Below are positions 1 through 5,560 of a stretch of DNA of 7,531 nucleotides, one piece after another. The DNA lies in NCBI GenBank assembly GCA_020028115.1, contig JAHWYA010000067.1, forward strand, positions 1-7,531, in the 5' to 3' direction. The DNA is from Anaeromyxobacter sp. Lineage in GTDB: Bacteria; Myxococcota; Myxococcia; Myxococcales; Anaeromyxobacteraceae. Every line of letters begins with the position of its first letter. The first letter of the stretch is position 1. The translations under genes were made by a program, and so were the position numbers. The notes under the pieces are model-generated. The model ran no database searches. It was not told where the DNA came from and saw nothing but the letters and a program-made list of their open reading frames with translations.

Positions 1-81
1 TGCCCGATTTAGACGCAGTTGTCCTCATATTGAGCATGGCGCCCCGTCGCATCCCGGCCGCGTGACCGCGAACCGTGCAGG

Positions 82-117
82 TGCCCGCCCGTCGGGCAAC
101 CGGAGCGCGATCTCCGG
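82..117. repeat. Two tandem inverted repeats (hairpins) in the leader
   Basis: TGCCCG (82-87) pairs with CGGGCA (93-98) across a 5-nt loop. One base later CCGGAG (100-105) pairs with CTCCGG (112-117) across a 6-nt loop. Both are perfect 6-bp stems placed back to back, 70 to 105 nt before the next start codon. They could be the terminator of an upstream gene outside the window, an operator, or a chance product of GC-rich sequence. There is no U-tract after either. Confidence 0.35.
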
Positions 118-177
118 GCAGCGCTCGGAGGTTCGGGCTGGACGGAGCGCGGGCGAAGGGGTGGAATGGCCGCCCAC

Positions 178-184
178 GGGAGAG
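178..184 (+). promoter_or_regulatory. Ribosome binding site fixing the ATG at 188
   Basis: The sequence GGGAGAG lies 3 nt before the ATG at 188 (5 nt counting from its GGGAG core). It supports 188 as the start rather than the in-frame GTG at 62, which has no comparable site and would add 42 residues unlike the family. Confidence 0.6.
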
Positions 185-187
185 CCC

Positions 188-1174
188 ATGTTCCAGGCGA
201 TCGTCATCAGGAAGACGGAGTCGGGCGGCCACGACGCGCAGGTCACGGCGCTCGACGAGGCGCAGCTGCCCGAAGGCGACGTGACCGTCCGCGTCGAGTA
301 CTCGACCGTCAACTACAAGGACGGCCTCGCGATCACCGGCAAGGCGCCGGTGATCCGGAAGTACCCGATGGTCCCGGGCATCGATCTCGCCGGGACCGTG
401 GAGGCGAGCGGCGATCCCGAGTGGAAGCCGGGCGACCACGTCGTCCTGAACGGCTGGGGCGTCGGCGAGGGGCACTTCGGCGGGCTCGCGCAGCGCGCGC
501 GCGTGAAGGGCGGGTGGCTCGTGCCGCTGCCGGCGCCGCTCACGACTCGGCGGGCGATGGCGATCGGGACCGCCGGCTATACCGCGATGCTGTGCGTGCT
601 CGCCCTCGAGAAGCACGGCGTCCGCCCGGGCGACGGCGAGGTGCTCGTCACCGGCGCGAGCGGCGGGGTGGGGAGCGTCGCCGTCGCGCTGCTCTCGAAG
701 CTCGGGCACCGGGTCATCGCCTCGACCGGGCGCGCGGCGGAGTCGGACTACCTCCGCTCGCTGGGCGCCGCGGAGGTGATCGACCGCGCGCAGCTCTCCG
801 CGCCCGGGAAGCCGCTCGGGAAGGAGCGCTGGGCGGGCGCCGTCGACTCCGTCGGGAGCCACACCCTCGCGAACGTCTGCGCGACGACGCGGTACCGCGG
901 CGCGGTCGCCGCCTGCGGGCTCGCGCAGGGGATGGACCTGCCCGCGAGCGTCGCGCCGTTCATCCTGCGCGCCGTCACGCTCTACGGGATCGACAGCGTC
1001 ATGGCCCCGAGGCCGCTCCGGCTCGAGGCGTGGTCGCGGCTCGCGCGCGACCTCGACCCGGCGAAGCTCGAGGCGATGACGCAGGAGATCACGCTCGCCG
1101 GCGCCATCCCGGCGGCCGCCGACATCCTCGCCGGCAAGGTCCGCGGGCGGCTCGTCGTGAACGTCGCGCGCTGA
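188..1174 (+). CDS. acuI: AcuI/YhdH-family NADPH-dependent acryloyl-CoA reductase (MDR superfamily)
   Basis: A 328-residue zinc-free medium-chain dehydrogenase/reductase of the YhdH/AcuI quinone-oxidoreductase group. Characterised members reduce acryloyl-CoA to propionyl-CoA with NADPH in the cytoplasm, in dimethylsulfoniopropionate/acrylate and 3-hydroxypropionate metabolism and in acrylyl-CoA detoxification. Visible family marks are the N-terminal MFQAIVI strand, [13 protein letters not shown] at residues 39-51, PGIDLAGTV near 63-71, the GWGVGE..FGGLA stretch at about 89-101, WLVPLP at 110-115, and the Rossmann nucleotide-binding loop [12 protein letters not shown] at 154-165. The length equals the usual 324-330 residues of the family when translation begins at the ATG at 188. 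The gene stands alone on its strand and converges on a zinc-finger gene whose stop is 13 nt away. Without a CoA-pathway neighbour, the substrate rests on family membership only. A general quinone or enoyl reductase role remains possible. Confidence 0.88.
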   Translation: MFQAIVIRKTESGGHDAQVTALDEAQLPEGDVTVRVEYSTVNYKDGLAITGKAPVIRKYPMVPGIDLAGTVEASGDPEWKPGDHVVLNGWGVGEGHFGGLAQRARVKGGWLVPLPAPLTTRRAMAIGTAGYTAMLCVLALEKHGVRPGDGEVLVTGASGGVGSVAVALLSKLGHRVIASTGRAAESDYLRSLGAAEVIDRAQLSAPGKPLGKERWAGAVDSVGSHTLANVCATTRYRGAVAACGLAQGMDLPASVAPFILRAVTLYGIDSVMAPRPLRLEAWSRLARDLDPAKLEAMTQEITLAGAIPAAADILAGKVRGRLVVNVAR

Positions 1175-1187
1175 GCACGCGGTCCGG

Positions 1188-1550
1188 TCACCGGGGCTCG
1201 CTCCCCGCCCCGGGCGGACGCGGGTAGCCCGGCGGACGCGGGTAGTAATGCCTGGACGGAGACTCGGCCCGGAACGAGGGGATCTCCTCCACCATCTGCT
1301 CGTCGACGAAGCACCACGCCCACTCCTCGCCGGGCTCGAACGACTTGATGACCTCGTGGCGCGTCTCGTGGAAGTGGCGCGTGGCGTGGCGGTTCGGGGA
1401 GTCGTCGCAGCAGCCGACGTGGCCGCACGTCATGCAGAGCCGCAGGTGCACCCACTCGTCTCCCGCCTCGAGGCACTCCTCGCACCCGAAGGAGGAGGGC
1501 GCCACCGGCTGGCGCCGTGGCCGCTGGAATCGTTCGAGGTGCTCGCACAT
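1188..1550 (-). CDS. UBP-type zinc finger domain protein
   Basis: A 120-residue protein that is essentially one UBP-type (ubiquitin-hydrolase-like, zf-UBP) zinc finger. Likely zinc ligands are visible in the expected order: Cys2-x-His4, Cys23-xx-Cys26, Cys39-xx-Cys42, the GHVGCCDDSPN segment at 43-53, and His55, His61 and His65. In eukaryotes this fold binds the C-terminus of free ubiquitin. Bacteria have many small stand-alone versions whose partner is unknown, so no function is assigned. The last 20 residues are Pro/Arg-rich with two copies of YPRPPG. Translation starts at the ATG complementary to 1548-1550, preceded by a purine run GAGGAGGAGGA at 1559-1569, 8 nt upstream. It lies 27 nt after the stop of the DUF5996 gene on the same strand, so the two are probably co-transcribed. 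No terminator was recognised in the 13-nt convergent gap with the acuI-like gene. Confidence 0.85.
   Translation of the reverse strand: MCEHLERFQRPRRQPVAPSSFGCEECLEAGDEWVHLRLCMTCGHVGCCDDSPNRHATRHFHETRHEVIKSFEPGEEWAWCFVDEQMVEEIPSFRAESPSRHYYPRPPGYPRPPGAGSEPR
1213..1245. repeat. Two-copy 18-bp tandem repeat coding for YPRPPG-YPRPPG
   Basis: The 15-mer GGCGGACGCGGGTAG occurs at 1213-1227 and again at 1231-1245, giving a period of 18 bp. On the minus strand it encodes two consecutive YPRPPG hexapeptides near the C-terminus of the zinc-finger protein. It looks like a recent in-frame duplication, so the copy number may vary between strains. Confidence 0.75.
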
Positions 1551-1577
1551 GCTCGGGGTCCTCCTCCTCGCTCGCGG

Positions 1578-2552
1578 TCAGTGACTCGTCGGGTGGACGC
1601 CGGGGTGCTCGGCGCCGCCGCGCGGCTCCACCGGCGCACGGCGCTCCAGGGCGTCGACGTCCCAGCCCCCGAGCGTCGCGCCCGCCTCGTACACCGCCTC
1701 GCAGAACCGCCGGATCTCCGCGGCGGGGTCGGGCGCGGCGCGGATCGCCGCGTACGGCAGGACGAACTCGCCGAGCCGGCCGTCATAGCGCGCCGGGAGC
1801 GGCACCTCCGCGTCGCGGAACCCCTCCGGCTCCGGCGCGGCGTACGCGTACAGGACCGGCTCGTCCACCGCGACGCCGCCCGGCGTGACGCCGCCGGGCC
1901 AGAAGCCGAACGAGATCACCTCGTGCGAGTAGGCCTCGCGCGTCACGGGGTCCGCGCCGGGCCGCTCCGGCGCCCGCCGGCCCGAGAACCGGGTCGCGGC
2001 GAGATCGAACGAGCCCCAGAAGAAGTGCACGGGGCTCTGCTTTCCGACGAACCCCCCCGCGAGCCCGCGCAGCGCGGCGTCGCACCGCCGCAGCACCTGC
2101 CACAACCGGTGCGCCGCGGCGGGATCGTACGGCCGCGGCACGTCGTCCTGCTCGAACGGCACCGGGTCCGGCAGCTCGACCGGCGTCGTCCAGAGCCGGA
2201 CGTCGACCCCGATCGCGCGGAGCAGCGCCAGGTACCGCCCGAAGAACGCGTGCACCGAGCAGGGCTCGAGCGGCATGGACGACTCGCGGTCGCGCGTCCG
2301 CGCGGTGAGCACGTGCTCGACGAGATCCAGCTCGAGCTCGAGCGCCAGGTCGCCGTCGATCGCGGGCGAGGGGCTCGCGAGCCCCCGCGCCGAGACGCGG
2401 AGCGCCGTGTGCCACCAGTGGTTCTGCGGAGGGCAGAGCGCGAGCAGCGTCTTCCCGAGCATCTGCGTCCACAGGTGAAGCGCGTCCCGCGTCCCGCGCC
2501 ACGGCGCCAGCGGGAGCTCGGGCCAGGGGCCCGTGAGTGCTCGGGTCGTCAT
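1578..2552 (-). CDS. DUF5996 family protein
   Basis: A 324-residue protein with the full signature of the DUF5996 family, whose biochemical function is unknown to me. Recognisable blocks are WPELPLAPW-like at residues 10-18, LHLWTQMLGKTLLAL at 25-39, PPQNHWWH at 41-48, SARGL at 54-58, KQSPVHFFWGSFDLA at 171-185 followed by TRFSGRRAP, EAYSHEV at 206-212 with GFWPGG just after, and the C-terminal LGEFVLPY and AxxLGGWDVDAL segments. There is no signal peptide, so it is probably cytoplasmic. The many conserved His, Trp and aromatic residues suggest a binding or catalytic pocket, but this is inference. The start is the ATG complementary to 2550-2552, with GGAGGA at 2557-2562 on the minus strand, 4 nt upstream. 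It is the first gene of a probable two-gene unit with the UBP zinc-finger gene. Residues from about 308 on are a short unconserved tail. Confidence 0.85.
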   Translation of the reverse strand: MTTRALTGPWPELPLAPWRGTRDALHLWTQMLGKTLLALCPPQNHWWHTALRVSARGLASPSPAIDGDLALELELDLVEHVLTARTRDRESSMPLEPCSVHAFFGRYLALLRAIGVDVRLWTTPVELPDPVPFEQDDVPRPYDPAAAHRLWQVLRRCDAALRGLAGGFVGKQSPVHFFWGSFDLAATRFSGRRAPERPGADPVTREAYSHEVISFGFWPGGVTPGGVAVDEPVLYAYAAPEPEGFRDAEVPLPARYDGRLGEFVLPYAAIRAAPDPAAEIRRFCEAVYEAGATLGGWDVDALERRAPVEPRGGAEHPGVHPTSH

Positions 2553-2718
2553 CGAGTCCTCCGACCTGAAACGCTAGTCGCCGGCGGCGGCCACCGCATT
2601 CCCGCCCGCCCCGGCGTCCTGACGCCCGGGGGGCCGCCGGGCGGGCACCTGCCTCCTCGCCCGGCCGCCTGGGCACGCCGCGTGCTTTCTCGGCGCCCGA
2701 CCGTCGCGGAGGTGAACC
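2553..2718. promoter_or_regulatory. Divergent intergenic region between the DUF5996 and YiiX-like genes
   Basis: This 166-nt region must hold the 5' signals of both flanking genes. On the minus strand a TAGCGT box lies about 20 nt before the DUF5996 start and resembles a -10 element, with no clear -35. A perfect GGCGTC-CT-GACGCC dyad at 2613-2626, flanked by C and G runs, could form a hairpin or operator. GGAGGTGA at 2708-2715 is a near-ideal ribosome binding site for the plus-strand gene. Promoter positions are not resolved. Confidence 0.4.
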
Positions 2719-3327
2719 ATGGCGCGCAGTTCCGCTCTCGTGTGGCTCGCCGTCCTCGGGCTCTCCGTGTCCTGCCGGACACGCGCGGCGGAGCCCACCC
2801 TCGAGGAGGGCGACCTCGTGTTCGAGACCTCCGCGTCGGGCCAGTCGGCGGCGATCCAGTGGGCGACCGGCAGCGCGTGGTCACACGTGGGCATCGTCGA
2901 GGTGCGCAAGGACGGCGTCGCCGTGATCGAGGCGCTCGGAAAGGTGACGCGCACGCCGTGGCCGGCCTGGCGCCGCCGCGCGCGCCGCGGCGGGGACATC
3001 CTCGTGCTGCGGCCACGCGGGATCCCGAAGGCGGAGCGCGAGGCCGCGGTCTCGCGGGCGCGGGGCTTCCTCGGGAGGCCCTACGACGCGCGGTTTGGCT
3101 GGGGCGACGAGCGGATCTACTGCTCCGAGCTCGTCGTGAAGTCGTACGAGCGCGGGGCCGGGGTCTCCCTCGGCCGCCGCGAGCGGCTCGGCGACCTGCG
3201 GCTCCTCGGGATCGAGTCCGCCGCGGAACGCCGCTGGGGCGGGCCGATTCCGAAGGACCTCGTGCTCGTGACGCCCGCTTCCCTCGCGGCCGACCGCCGC
3301 CTCGCGAGGGTCTACCGCGGCCCGTGA
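2719..3327 (+). CDS. YiiX/YebB-like exported permuted papain-fold (NlpC/P60 superfamily) hydrolase
   Basis: A 202-residue protein of the YiiX-type, circularly permuted NlpC/P60 group of papain-like cysteine hydrolases. In permuted members the catalytic His precedes the catalytic Cys, as here: WSHVGIV with His56 and IYCSELVV with Cys135. Supporting family marks are EGDLVFE at about 30-36, VIEALG with Glu71, and GRPYDARFGW at about 119-128. The N-terminus has a hydrophobic stretch (residues 7-18) followed by Cys19 and an AxA-like site near residue 24, so it is probably exported. SVSC is a poor lipobox, so soluble periplasmic and lipoprotein forms both remain possible. Relatives are thought to act on peptide, amide or acyl bonds in the envelope; the substrate is unknown. 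The start is fixed by GGAGGTGA ending 3 nt before the ATG. The next gene on the strand begins 58 nt downstream. Confidence 0.82.
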   Translation: MARSSALVWLAVLGLSVSCRTRAAEPTLEEGDLVFETSASGQSAAIQWATGSAWSHVGIVEVRKDGVAVIEALGKVTRTPWPAWRRRARRGGDILVLRPRGIPKAEREAAVSRARGFLGRPYDARFGWGDERIYCSELVVKSYERGAGVSLGRRERLGDLRLLGIESAAERRWGGPIPKDLVLVTPASLAADRRLARVYRGP

Positions 3328-3372
3328 CGCTGGCGGCGGGGGCCACGTTTCACGATCGCCCGCTCGCCGGGG

Positions 3373-3378
3373 TATCGT
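3373..3378 (+). promoter_or_regulatory. Possible -10 box for a leaderless GTG start
   Basis: TATCGT lies 7 nt before the GTG at 3386, the distance at which transcription would begin at or next to the start codon. No ribosome binding site is visible before that GTG. Together these suggest a leaderless message. A TTTCAC at 3348-3353 is a weak -35 candidate at a longer than usual 19-nt spacing. This is a by-eye call. Confidence 0.25.
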
Positions 3379-3385
3379 CCCGGCC

Positions 3386-3721
3386 GTGCCGCCGAAGCTC
3401 GCTCCCGTCTGGCTCGACTACCGGGCCCGGCTCCTCGCGCTCGTCGTCGCGCTCGTGGGGCTCGTCCTCTGGGCGGGCGGCCTCGGCGCGGCGCTCGGGG
3501 GCGTGATGGGCGACGAGGGCGCGGCCCACGCCGTCGCCGCGGCCTGGCTGACGGCTTCGGCGTGGGCGCTCGGCCGGTTCGCGGCGTTCCGCTGCCCGTT
3601 CTGCGGGAAGTGCTTCCACTGGACGCTCTGGTTCGCGAACCCCATCGCTGCCGCTTGCCTCCACTGCGGGTTCGAGAAGTGGCGCGATCCGCACGCCGCC
3701 CGCGCACTCGGGCGCCGGTGA
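3386..3721 (+). CDS. Small membrane protein with two helices and a C-terminal zinc ribbon
   Basis: A 111-residue protein of no named family that I can give. Two hydrophobic helices at about residues 14-38 and 48-67 are followed by a four-cysteine zinc ribbon: CPFC at 70-73 and CLHC at 91-94, with Cys76 and His78 between. The order CPxCGK...NP...CxHCGxxKW is one I associate with small uncharacterised membrane proteins of myxobacteria. The ribbon is probably cytosolic or membrane-proximal and may bind zinc. The GTG at 3386 is chosen because it begins the hydrophobic protein cleanly and follows a -10-like box. The preceding bases lack a purine-rich binding site. Function is unknown. It lies 58 nt after the YiiX-like gene on the same strand and may have its own promoter. 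Confidence 0.68.
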   Translation: MPPKLAPVWLDYRARLLALVVALVGLVLWAGGLGAALGGVMGDEGAAHAVAAAWLTASAWALGRFAAFRCPFCGKCFHWTLWFANPIAAACLHCGFEKWRDPHAARALGRR

Positions 3722-3764
3722 TCCCCCGGCAGCCTCGCGGGCCGCAGAAAGGTCCGGCGCGAGC

Positions 3765-3784
3765 ACGTAGCGATCGCGCTATGT
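3765..3784. repeat. Imperfect palindrome in the 192-nt intergenic region
   Basis: ACGTAGCG (3765-3772) and CGCTATGT (3777-3784) flank ATCG. The arms pair at all 8 positions if one G:U is allowed, and its core is the exact TAGCG-ATCG-CGCTA. It stands out against the GC-rich background and sits about 130 nt before the next start. A dimeric regulator's operator is a reasonable guess. It could also belong to the 3' end of the upstream zinc-ribbon gene. Confidence 0.35.
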
Positions 3785-3802
3785 AGCGGGACCGCGACAC
3801 CA

Positions 3803-3835
3803 CGCCGCAGGCCCCCCCCTCCGGGCGCTGCGGCG
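3803..3835. repeat. Strong hairpin with C8 tract before the peptide/heme-rhodanese unit
   Basis: CGCCGCAG (3803-3810) pairs perfectly with CTGCGGCG (3828-3835). Inside, GCCC (3811-3814) can pair with GGGC (3823-3826) past one bulged G, lengthening the stem. The loop contains part of a run of eight C (3812-3819). No U-tract follows, so it is not a classical intrinsic terminator for the upstream zinc-ribbon gene, though it may still act as one. A TGCTAGTCA at 3841-3849 just after it resembles an extended -10 box for the downstream pair, without a recognisable -35. Confidence 0.35.
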
Positions 3836-3913
3836 AGCCGTGCTAGTCATGGTCGCGGGCGAGCGCTGGCCGCGCTGGAGCGGCGCGGGGTCGCCCCGAC
3901 GGAGGAGACGACC

Positions 3914-4126
3914 ATGTGGACGCGTTGGATCGCCGCGATCGCCGCGGCACTCGCCGCGGGCGCCGTGAGCGCCGCCGAGCCGGCGGGCGGGAAGCCGGCG
4001 GAGGACGCGCCGAAGGCCAAGCAGCAGGAGGCCAAGGCCGCGAAGAAGCCCGCGCCGAAGGGCGAAAAGCAAGCAGCGAAGAAGACGGACGCGAAGCGCG
4101 CTCCCATCAAGTACGAAGGCTGCTGA
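3914..4126 (+). CDS. Exported Lys/Ala-rich small protein with C-terminal cysteine
   Basis: A 70-residue protein I cannot assign to a family. The N-terminus (Arg4, hydrophobic Ala/Ile/Leu stretch to about residue 18, VSA-AEP) is a clear signal peptide, probably cut after Ala20 or Ala21. The mature chain of about 50 residues is low-complexity and strongly basic, with 12 lysines among Ala, Pro, Gln and Glu, and ends in KYEGC, its only cysteine being the last residue. GGAGGAG at 3901-3907 lies 6 nt before the ATG, so it is well supported as translated. Its stop is 11 nt from the start of the heme-rhodanese gene, which indicates co-transcription and possible translational coupling. The chain is probably disordered in the periplasm. 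A partner role for the adjacent rhodanese, with Cys70 as thiol or persulfide site, is inference. Confidence 0.7.
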   Translation: MWTRWIAAIAAALAAGAVSAAEPAGGKPAEDAPKAKQQEAKAAKKPAPKGEKQAAKKTDAKRAPIKYEGC

Positions 4127-4133
4127 GGAGGAG
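4126..4133 (+). promoter_or_regulatory. Ribosome binding site that sets the heme-rhodanese start at 4138
   Basis: AGGAGGAG starts on the last base of the upstream TGA and ends 4 nt before the ATG at 4138. It favours this ATG over the second ATG at 4147 and over longer in-frame readings from 3916 that only retrace the small-protein gene in another frame. The overlap with the stop codon suggests that ribosomes finishing the peptide can reinitiate here. Confidence 0.7.
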
Positions 4134-4137
4134 AACC

Positions 4138-5508
4138 ATGGTCCGCATGAAGAGCCTCGTCGCCGTTGCAGCCGCGCTCGCGGCGCCCCTCGCGCTCGCG
4201 GCGGAGAAGCCCACGTCCGCGAAGATCTGCCTGAACTGCCACCAGCCGGAGGCCGGCAGCCTGCGCGGCTTCTTCGACACCGTCGCCATGAAGTCGAAGT
4301 CGATCCAGATCCGGTTCGACGACGCGGTCGAGGTCGTCCGGTTCGATCCGGCCGCCCTCGAGGTGCAGGACGGCGCGAAGGTGGAGAAGGCGGAGTTCCT
4401 GCGCCAGGTGAAGAAGGCGCACGAGATCAAGATCGCCTTCGCCGAGAAGGACGGCGTCAAGGTCGCGACGCGGGTCGTCCTGAAGCAGCCGATCGCGGTC
4501 CCCGCCGAGTCGCTCATGCAGACGGACGAGCTCCGCAAGCTCGTCGCGCTCGGGCCGGAGAAGGGCGAGTACACGCTCGTGGACTCGCGCCCGGCGCCGA
4601 GGTTCCAGGAGGGGACGATCCCGACGGCCCGGAACCTCCCCTACCCCGCGTTCGACAAGCTGACGGACCGGCTCCCCGCCGACAAGGCGAAGCTGCTCGT
4701 GTTCTTCTGCGGCGGCCCGACCTGCTCGATGAGCCCGAAGTCGGCCGAGAAGGCGAAGGCGCTCGGGTACACGAACGTCCGCGTCTACCGCGAGGGCATG
4801 CCGGCGTGGAGCGCGGTGAGCTTCGCGGTGCTCTCGCCGCAGTCGCTCGACGAGGCGTGGTTCAAGAAGGAGCAGCCGATCGTCCTCCTCGACGCGCGCG
4901 CGGCCGCCGACGCGGAGCAGGGCTTCATCGCGGGCGCGGTGAGCCTCCCCGCCGGAGACCCGGCCGCCGCCGTCGCGGCGCTCGCGCTCCCCCCGGCCGA
5001 CAAGAAGCCGCCGATCGTCGTGTACGACGCGGGCGCCGGTGACGCGGCGCGCGCCGCCGCCGAGGCGCTCGTCGCGAAGGGCTTCACCAGCGTGAAGGTG
5101 CTCGAGGGCGGGTTCGAGGCCTGGCAGAAGGCGGCCTTCCCGGTCCAGCAGGGCAAGCTCGGCGAGAAGATCGCGTGGGCACCGAAGCCGAAGCCCGGCG
5201 AGATCGCCTGGGACGAGTTCCAGGCGCTCGCGAAGAAGATCCCCGCGGACACCGTGGTCATGGACGTCCGGAACGCCGACGAGTGCAAGGCGGGCATGAT
5301 AAAGGGCGCGAAGAACGTCTCCGCCGACGAGATCGAGAAGCGGGCCGGCGACCTGCCGAAGGACAAGCGGATCGTCGTCCACTGCTCGACCGGCGTCCGG
5401 GCCGAGATGGTCTACAACGTCCTCAAGGACAAGGGCTTCACGAAGATCGCGTTCCTGAACGCGAACGTGGAGATCGCCCGGAACGGGAAGCTCAAGCTCT
5501 CGAAGTAG
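4138..5508 (+). CDS. Periplasmic protein with one c-type heme site and three rhodanese domains
   Basis: A 456-residue exported protein. Residues 1-22 form a signal peptide (MVRMKSL, hydrophobic Ala/Leu run, ALA-AEK). A single heme c site, CLNCH, lies at 31-35, and an unassigned alpha/beta region covers about 50-120. Three rhodanese (sulfurtransferase) domains follow. Domain 1, at about 143-227, has Cys191 in a CGGPTCS loop. Domain 2, at about 246-336, has Asp297 where the catalytic Cys should be (YDAGAGDAA) and is presumably inactive. Domain 3, at about 368-453, has Cys416 in a canonical CSTGVR loop. Rhodaneses move sulfane sulfur through a cysteine persulfide. The covalent heme implies periplasmic maturation and an electron-transfer link. 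It is the second gene after the Cys-ended peptide and ends at a shared terminator. Rhodanese-like proteins encoded near multiheme cytochromes are known in Geobacter extracellular electron-transfer clusters, but I cannot claim orthology. The heme ligand opposite His35 is not identifiable; Met51 or His95 are possibilities. Confidence 0.85.
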   Translation: MVRMKSLVAVAAALAAPLALAAEKPTSAKICLNCHQPEAGSLRGFFDTVAMKSKSIQIRFDDAVEVVRFDPAALEVQDGAKVEKAEFLRQVKKAHEIKIAFAEKDGVKVATRVVLKQPIAVPAESLMQTDELRKLVALGPEKGEYTLVDSRPAPRFQEGTIPTARNLPYPAFDKLTDRLPADKAKLLVFFCGGPTCSMSPKSAEKAKALGYTNVRVYREGMPAWSAVSFAVLSPQSLDEAWFKKEQPIVLLDARAAADAEQGFIAGAVSLPAGDPAAAVAALALPPADKKPPIVVYDAGAGDAARAAAEALVAKGFTSVKVLEGGFEAWQKAAFPVQQGKLGEKIAWAPKPKPGEIAWDEFQALAKKIPADTVVMDVRNADECKAGMIKGAKNVSADEIEKRAGDLPKDKRIVVHCSTGVRAEMVYNVLKDKGFTKIAFLNANVEIARNGKLKLSK

Positions 5509-5530
5509 AGCGCCCCGCGCCGCAGACCGG

Positions 5531-5557
5531 AAGGGCCCCGGCGACGCCGGGGCCCTT
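5531..5557. terminator. Bidirectional intrinsic-type terminator between convergent genes
   Basis: AAGGGCCCCGGC (5531-5542) and GCCGGGGCCCTT (5546-5557) form a perfect 12-bp stem with a 3-nt loop. It begins 22 nt after the stop of the heme-rhodanese gene and lies 3 nt beyond the stop of the convergent cytochrome gene. The AA/TT ends of the stem give short U-rich runs on both strands, although there is no long U-tract, which is common in GC-rich bacteria. It most likely ends transcription in both directions. Confidence 0.85.
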
Positions 5558-5560
5558 CGT

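Larger units (their letters stand above)
1..187 (+). other. Leader and intergenic region upstream of the acuI-like gene
   Basis: No gene is supported here. The first 35 bases are the most AT-rich spot and contain a small dyad, CTCA-TAT-TGAG at 24-34, which could be an operator or part of a promoter. I could not match a convincing -35/-10 pair. Two adjacent inverted repeats follow at 82-98 and 100-117. An open frame runs in from a GTG at 62 in the same frame as the downstream gene, but its predicted extension is Arg/Gly/Ser-rich with no family resemblance, so it is treated as untranslated leader. Confidence 0.5.

Noticed and set aside
19..47. TTGTCC near 19-24 considered as a -35 element of an acuI promoter
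   Set aside because: No -10-like hexamer occurs at a suitable distance. The sequence 17 nt downstream is C-rich.
62..187. N-terminal extension of the acuI-like gene from a GTG at 62
   Set aside because: The extra 42 residues are unlike the family. The ATG at 188 gives the normal family length and has a ribosome binding site.
1184..1194. Small dyad CCGGT-C-ACCGG in the convergent gap, considered as a terminator
   Set aside because: Only about 4 bp can pair with a realistic loop and no U-run follows. It also overlaps the end of the zinc-finger gene.
1248..3506. A very long plus-strand open frame (over 750 codons) crossing the zinc-finger, DUF5996 and YiiX-like genes
   Set aside because: Its product is Arg/Pro/Gly-rich with no domain and is the reverse or alternate frame of well-supported genes. 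Stop codons are rare in such GC-rich DNA.
5299..5301. Rare ATA isoleucine codon in the heme-rhodanese gene, considered as a sign of foreign origin
   Set aside because: It is a single codon in a gene whose overall codon use matches its neighbours.
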